Assembly: GCA_002392965.1 (NCBI GenBank)
Contig: DGIA01000012.1
Location: forward strand, 66,824 to 99,575
DNA: 32,752 nt
Direction of reading: 5' to 3'
DNA from: Bacteroidales bacterium UBA3834
GTDB lineage: Bacteria > Bacteroidota > Bacteroidia > Bacteroidales > P3
This document shows positions 31,394 through 32,752 of this stretch, in pieces; the first letter of the stretch is position 1; the number at the start of each line of letters is the position of its first letter. Below the pieces are notes generated by a model that saw only the letters and a list, made by a program, of their open reading frames with translations, searched no databases and was not told where the DNA came from. A program made the translations under genes and the position numbers.

Positions 31394-31424
31394 TTTGCCG
31401 GATGGGCAAAAAAGTGTATTTTTG
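31394..31424 (+). promoter_or_regulatory. Consensus promoter of the helicase gene
   Basis: TTTG (31394-31397) and TATTTTTG (31417-31424) are 19 bp apart, a full consensus match. Transcription would start near 31430, about 16 nt before the ATG at 31446. It lies back to back with the minus-strand element at 31357-31388. Confidence 0.8.
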
Positions 31425-31445
31425 CAAACGGAAAAAGCATCTGAC

Positions 31446-32752
31446 ATGACTACCAACCCTCAGATTGAACTGGCGCGGCGCTATGTGGAGCAGACCGGCG
31501 TATCGGTGTTCCTGACCGGCAAGGCAGGCACCGGCAAGACGACCTTCCTGCACGACATTGTAGCGAGCACTACCAAGCGGCATGCCGTCGTGGCCCCCAC
31601 GGGTGTGGCGGCCATCAATGCCGGCGGCGTCACCATACACTCGTTCTTCCAACTGCCCTTCGACCCCTACCTGCCCGACGTCAAGGAGCTGGTCACCGAA
31701 TACCAGATGCCGGAGCGCTACAAGGCCCTCAGCAAAAACAAGCAGAACATCATACGCACGCTTGAGCTGCTCATCATCGACGAGGTGTCGATGGTGCGTG
31801 CCGATTTGCTCGACGCCATCGACATGACGCTGCGCCGCGTGCGCCGCAGCAGCCGTCCCTTCGGCGGCGTGCAGCTGCTGCTCATCGGCGACGTGCACCA
31901 GCTCTCGCCCGTGGTCACCGAGGCCGAGCGCCCCTATATGGAGCGCGTATACCCCTCGCCCTATTTCTTCGCCAGCAAGGCGCTGCAGCAGATCAACTAC
32001 GTCACCATAGAGCTGACGAAAGTATACCGCCAGCAGGACGCCGCCTTCGTCGACCTGCTGAACCACGTGCGCGACAACAACATCGACTCCGCCACCCTCG
32101 CCGCATTGAACGCCCGCGTAGGTACGTCGCAGAAAGGCGCCATCACCCTCACCACCCACAACCGACAGGCCGACGCCATCAACCGCCGTCACATGGACGC
32201 CCTGCATGGCGAACAACGCACATTCGAGGCCATCGTCAAAGGCAACTATCCGGACAAAGCGCTGCCCTGCGACCAACGGCTGGAGGTGAAGGTGGGCGAA
32301 AGGGTGATGTTTGTCAAGAACGACAGCAGCGGCGGCCACCGCTACTACAACGGCATGCTTGGCACGGTCACCGGCTTCCTGCGCGAAGACGACAAGGACT
32401 ACATAGAGGTCGTCAGCGACGACGGCGACACCATAGCCGTGAACCGCGAGCTGTGGGAGAGCATGAAATACAGCATCGACGCCAAGACCAACGACATCAC
32501 GCAGGAGGTGGAGGGCACCTTCTGCCAGTACCCACTGCAGGCCGCCTGGGCCGTCACCATCCACAAGGCGCAAGGCCTCACCTTCGACCACGTCGTCATC
32601 GATGCCGCCGACGCCTTCGCATTCGGCCAGGTCTACGTGGCCCTCAGCCGCTGCCGCACCCTCGAGGGACTCTCGCTCTCGACGCCCCTGACAGCCGGTG
32701 TGGCCTTCAACGACACATCCGTCAGTCACTTCGTCAGCGCCCAGCCGAGCTT
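31446..32752 (+). CDS. Pif1/RecD-like superfamily 1 helicase (AAA ATPase), partial
   Basis: The first 435 codons are open to the window edge, so the C-terminus is missing. Walker A is GKAGTGKTT (25-33), and Walker B is D112-E113 in LLIIDEVSMV. GDVHQLSPVV is motif III, and YRQQD with TTHNRQAD are later motifs. TIHKAQGLTFD (H373 and on) is motif V, and VALSRCRTLEGL (about 399-410) is motif VI. The order fits the Pif1/RecD2 group of 5'-3' DNA helicases. Many Bacteroidota members add C-terminal HRDC or helix-turn-helix domains, which cannot be judged here. The exact role, perhaps fork or G-quadruplex handling, is inference. Confidence 0.88.
   Translation, partial: MTTNPQIELARRYVEQTGVSVFLTGKAGTGKTTFLHDIVASTTKRHAVVAPTGVAAINAGGVTIHSFFQLPFDPYLPDVKELVTEYQMPERYKALSKNKQNIIRTLELLIIDEVSMVRADLLDAIDMTLRRVRRSSRPFGGVQLLLIGDVHQLSPVVTEAERPYMERVYPSPYFFASKALQQINYVTIELTKVYRQQDAAFVDLLNHVRDNNIDSATLAALNARVGTSQKGAITLTTHNRQADAINRRHMDALHGEQRTFEAIVKGNYPDKALPCDQRLEVKVGERVMFVKNDSSGGHRYYNGMLGTVTGFLREDDKDYIEVVSDDGDTIAVNRELWESMKYSIDAKTNDITQEVEGTFCQYPLQAAWAVTIHKAQGLTFDHVVIDAADAFAFGQVYVALSRCRTLEGLSLSTPLTAGVAFNDTSVSHFVSAQPS

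Noticed and set aside
1..32752. tRNA, rRNA, insertion sequences, integrases, prophage or a defence island
   Set aside because: None is visible. The gene content is chromosomal housekeeping and envelope functions, and no transposase or integrase motif was found on either strand.

Overview
The window reads as a GC-rich chromosomal segment of an uncultured-type member of the Bacteroidales (phylum Bacteroidota). Four things point there. Gene starts lack Shine-Dalgarno sequences. Several promoters match the Bacteroidota consensus TTTG-N19-20-TAnnTTTG. The gene content includes GldH, a DUF4835/PorD-type protein, PorT-like beta-barrels and two secreted proteins with the type IX secretion (T9SS) type B C-terminal signal. 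Most enzymes resemble Bacteroides, Prevotella or Porphyromonas forms. Peptidases (DPP IV, PepE) and a lysine-fermentation dehydrogenase suggest a life on peptides and amino acids; this is inference. I see no rRNA, tRNA, CRISPR, insertion sequence or prophage.

Layout. 1-262: the end of a repeat array, then the topA leader. 263-9041 (+): topA, a membrane glycosyltransferase, a PorT-like barrel, coaD, recG, an N-terminally short GNAT acetyltransferase and mltG, all tightly packed. 9049-9213: an 11-bp tandem repeat array. 9329-17773 (+): two paralogous T9SS type B surface proteins, asd, gldH and uvrC, ending in a bidirectional terminator. 17824-19563 (-): an orphan kdd and an XRE regulator. 19564-20389: an AT-rich spacer with at least six TTACA-N2-TGTAA-like sites, one of them between the regulator's promoter and its start codon. 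20390-25658 (+): DPP IV, a beta-barrel protein, gltX and a Skp/OmpH-like protein, then a strong terminator. 25725-27972 (-): a DUF4835/PorD-like gene followed 7 bp later by an aminotransferase gene. 28063-28167: an inverted 11-bp array. 28309-31169 (+): gyrB, another inverted 11-bp array, pepE, terminator. 31237-31389 (-): a tiny ORF or gene remnant with its own promoter. 31446 to the end (+): a Pif1/RecD-like helicase cut by the window edge.

How the genes fit. Replication and repair (topA, gyrB, recG, uvrC, helicase), cofactor, amino-acid and translation functions (coaD, asd, gltX) and envelope biogenesis (mltG, Skp-like, barrels, glycosyltransferase) are housekeeping. T9SS-linked genes (gldH, PorD-like, two cargo proteins) are spread among them.

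The most unusual signal is not a gene. Four intergenic places carry repeat units of different sequence but the same 11-bp period, about one DNA turn. A fifth place carries six ATTGAAA-type heptamers. Three of these arrays begin 0-8 bp after a stop codon, where no ordinary terminator is visible.
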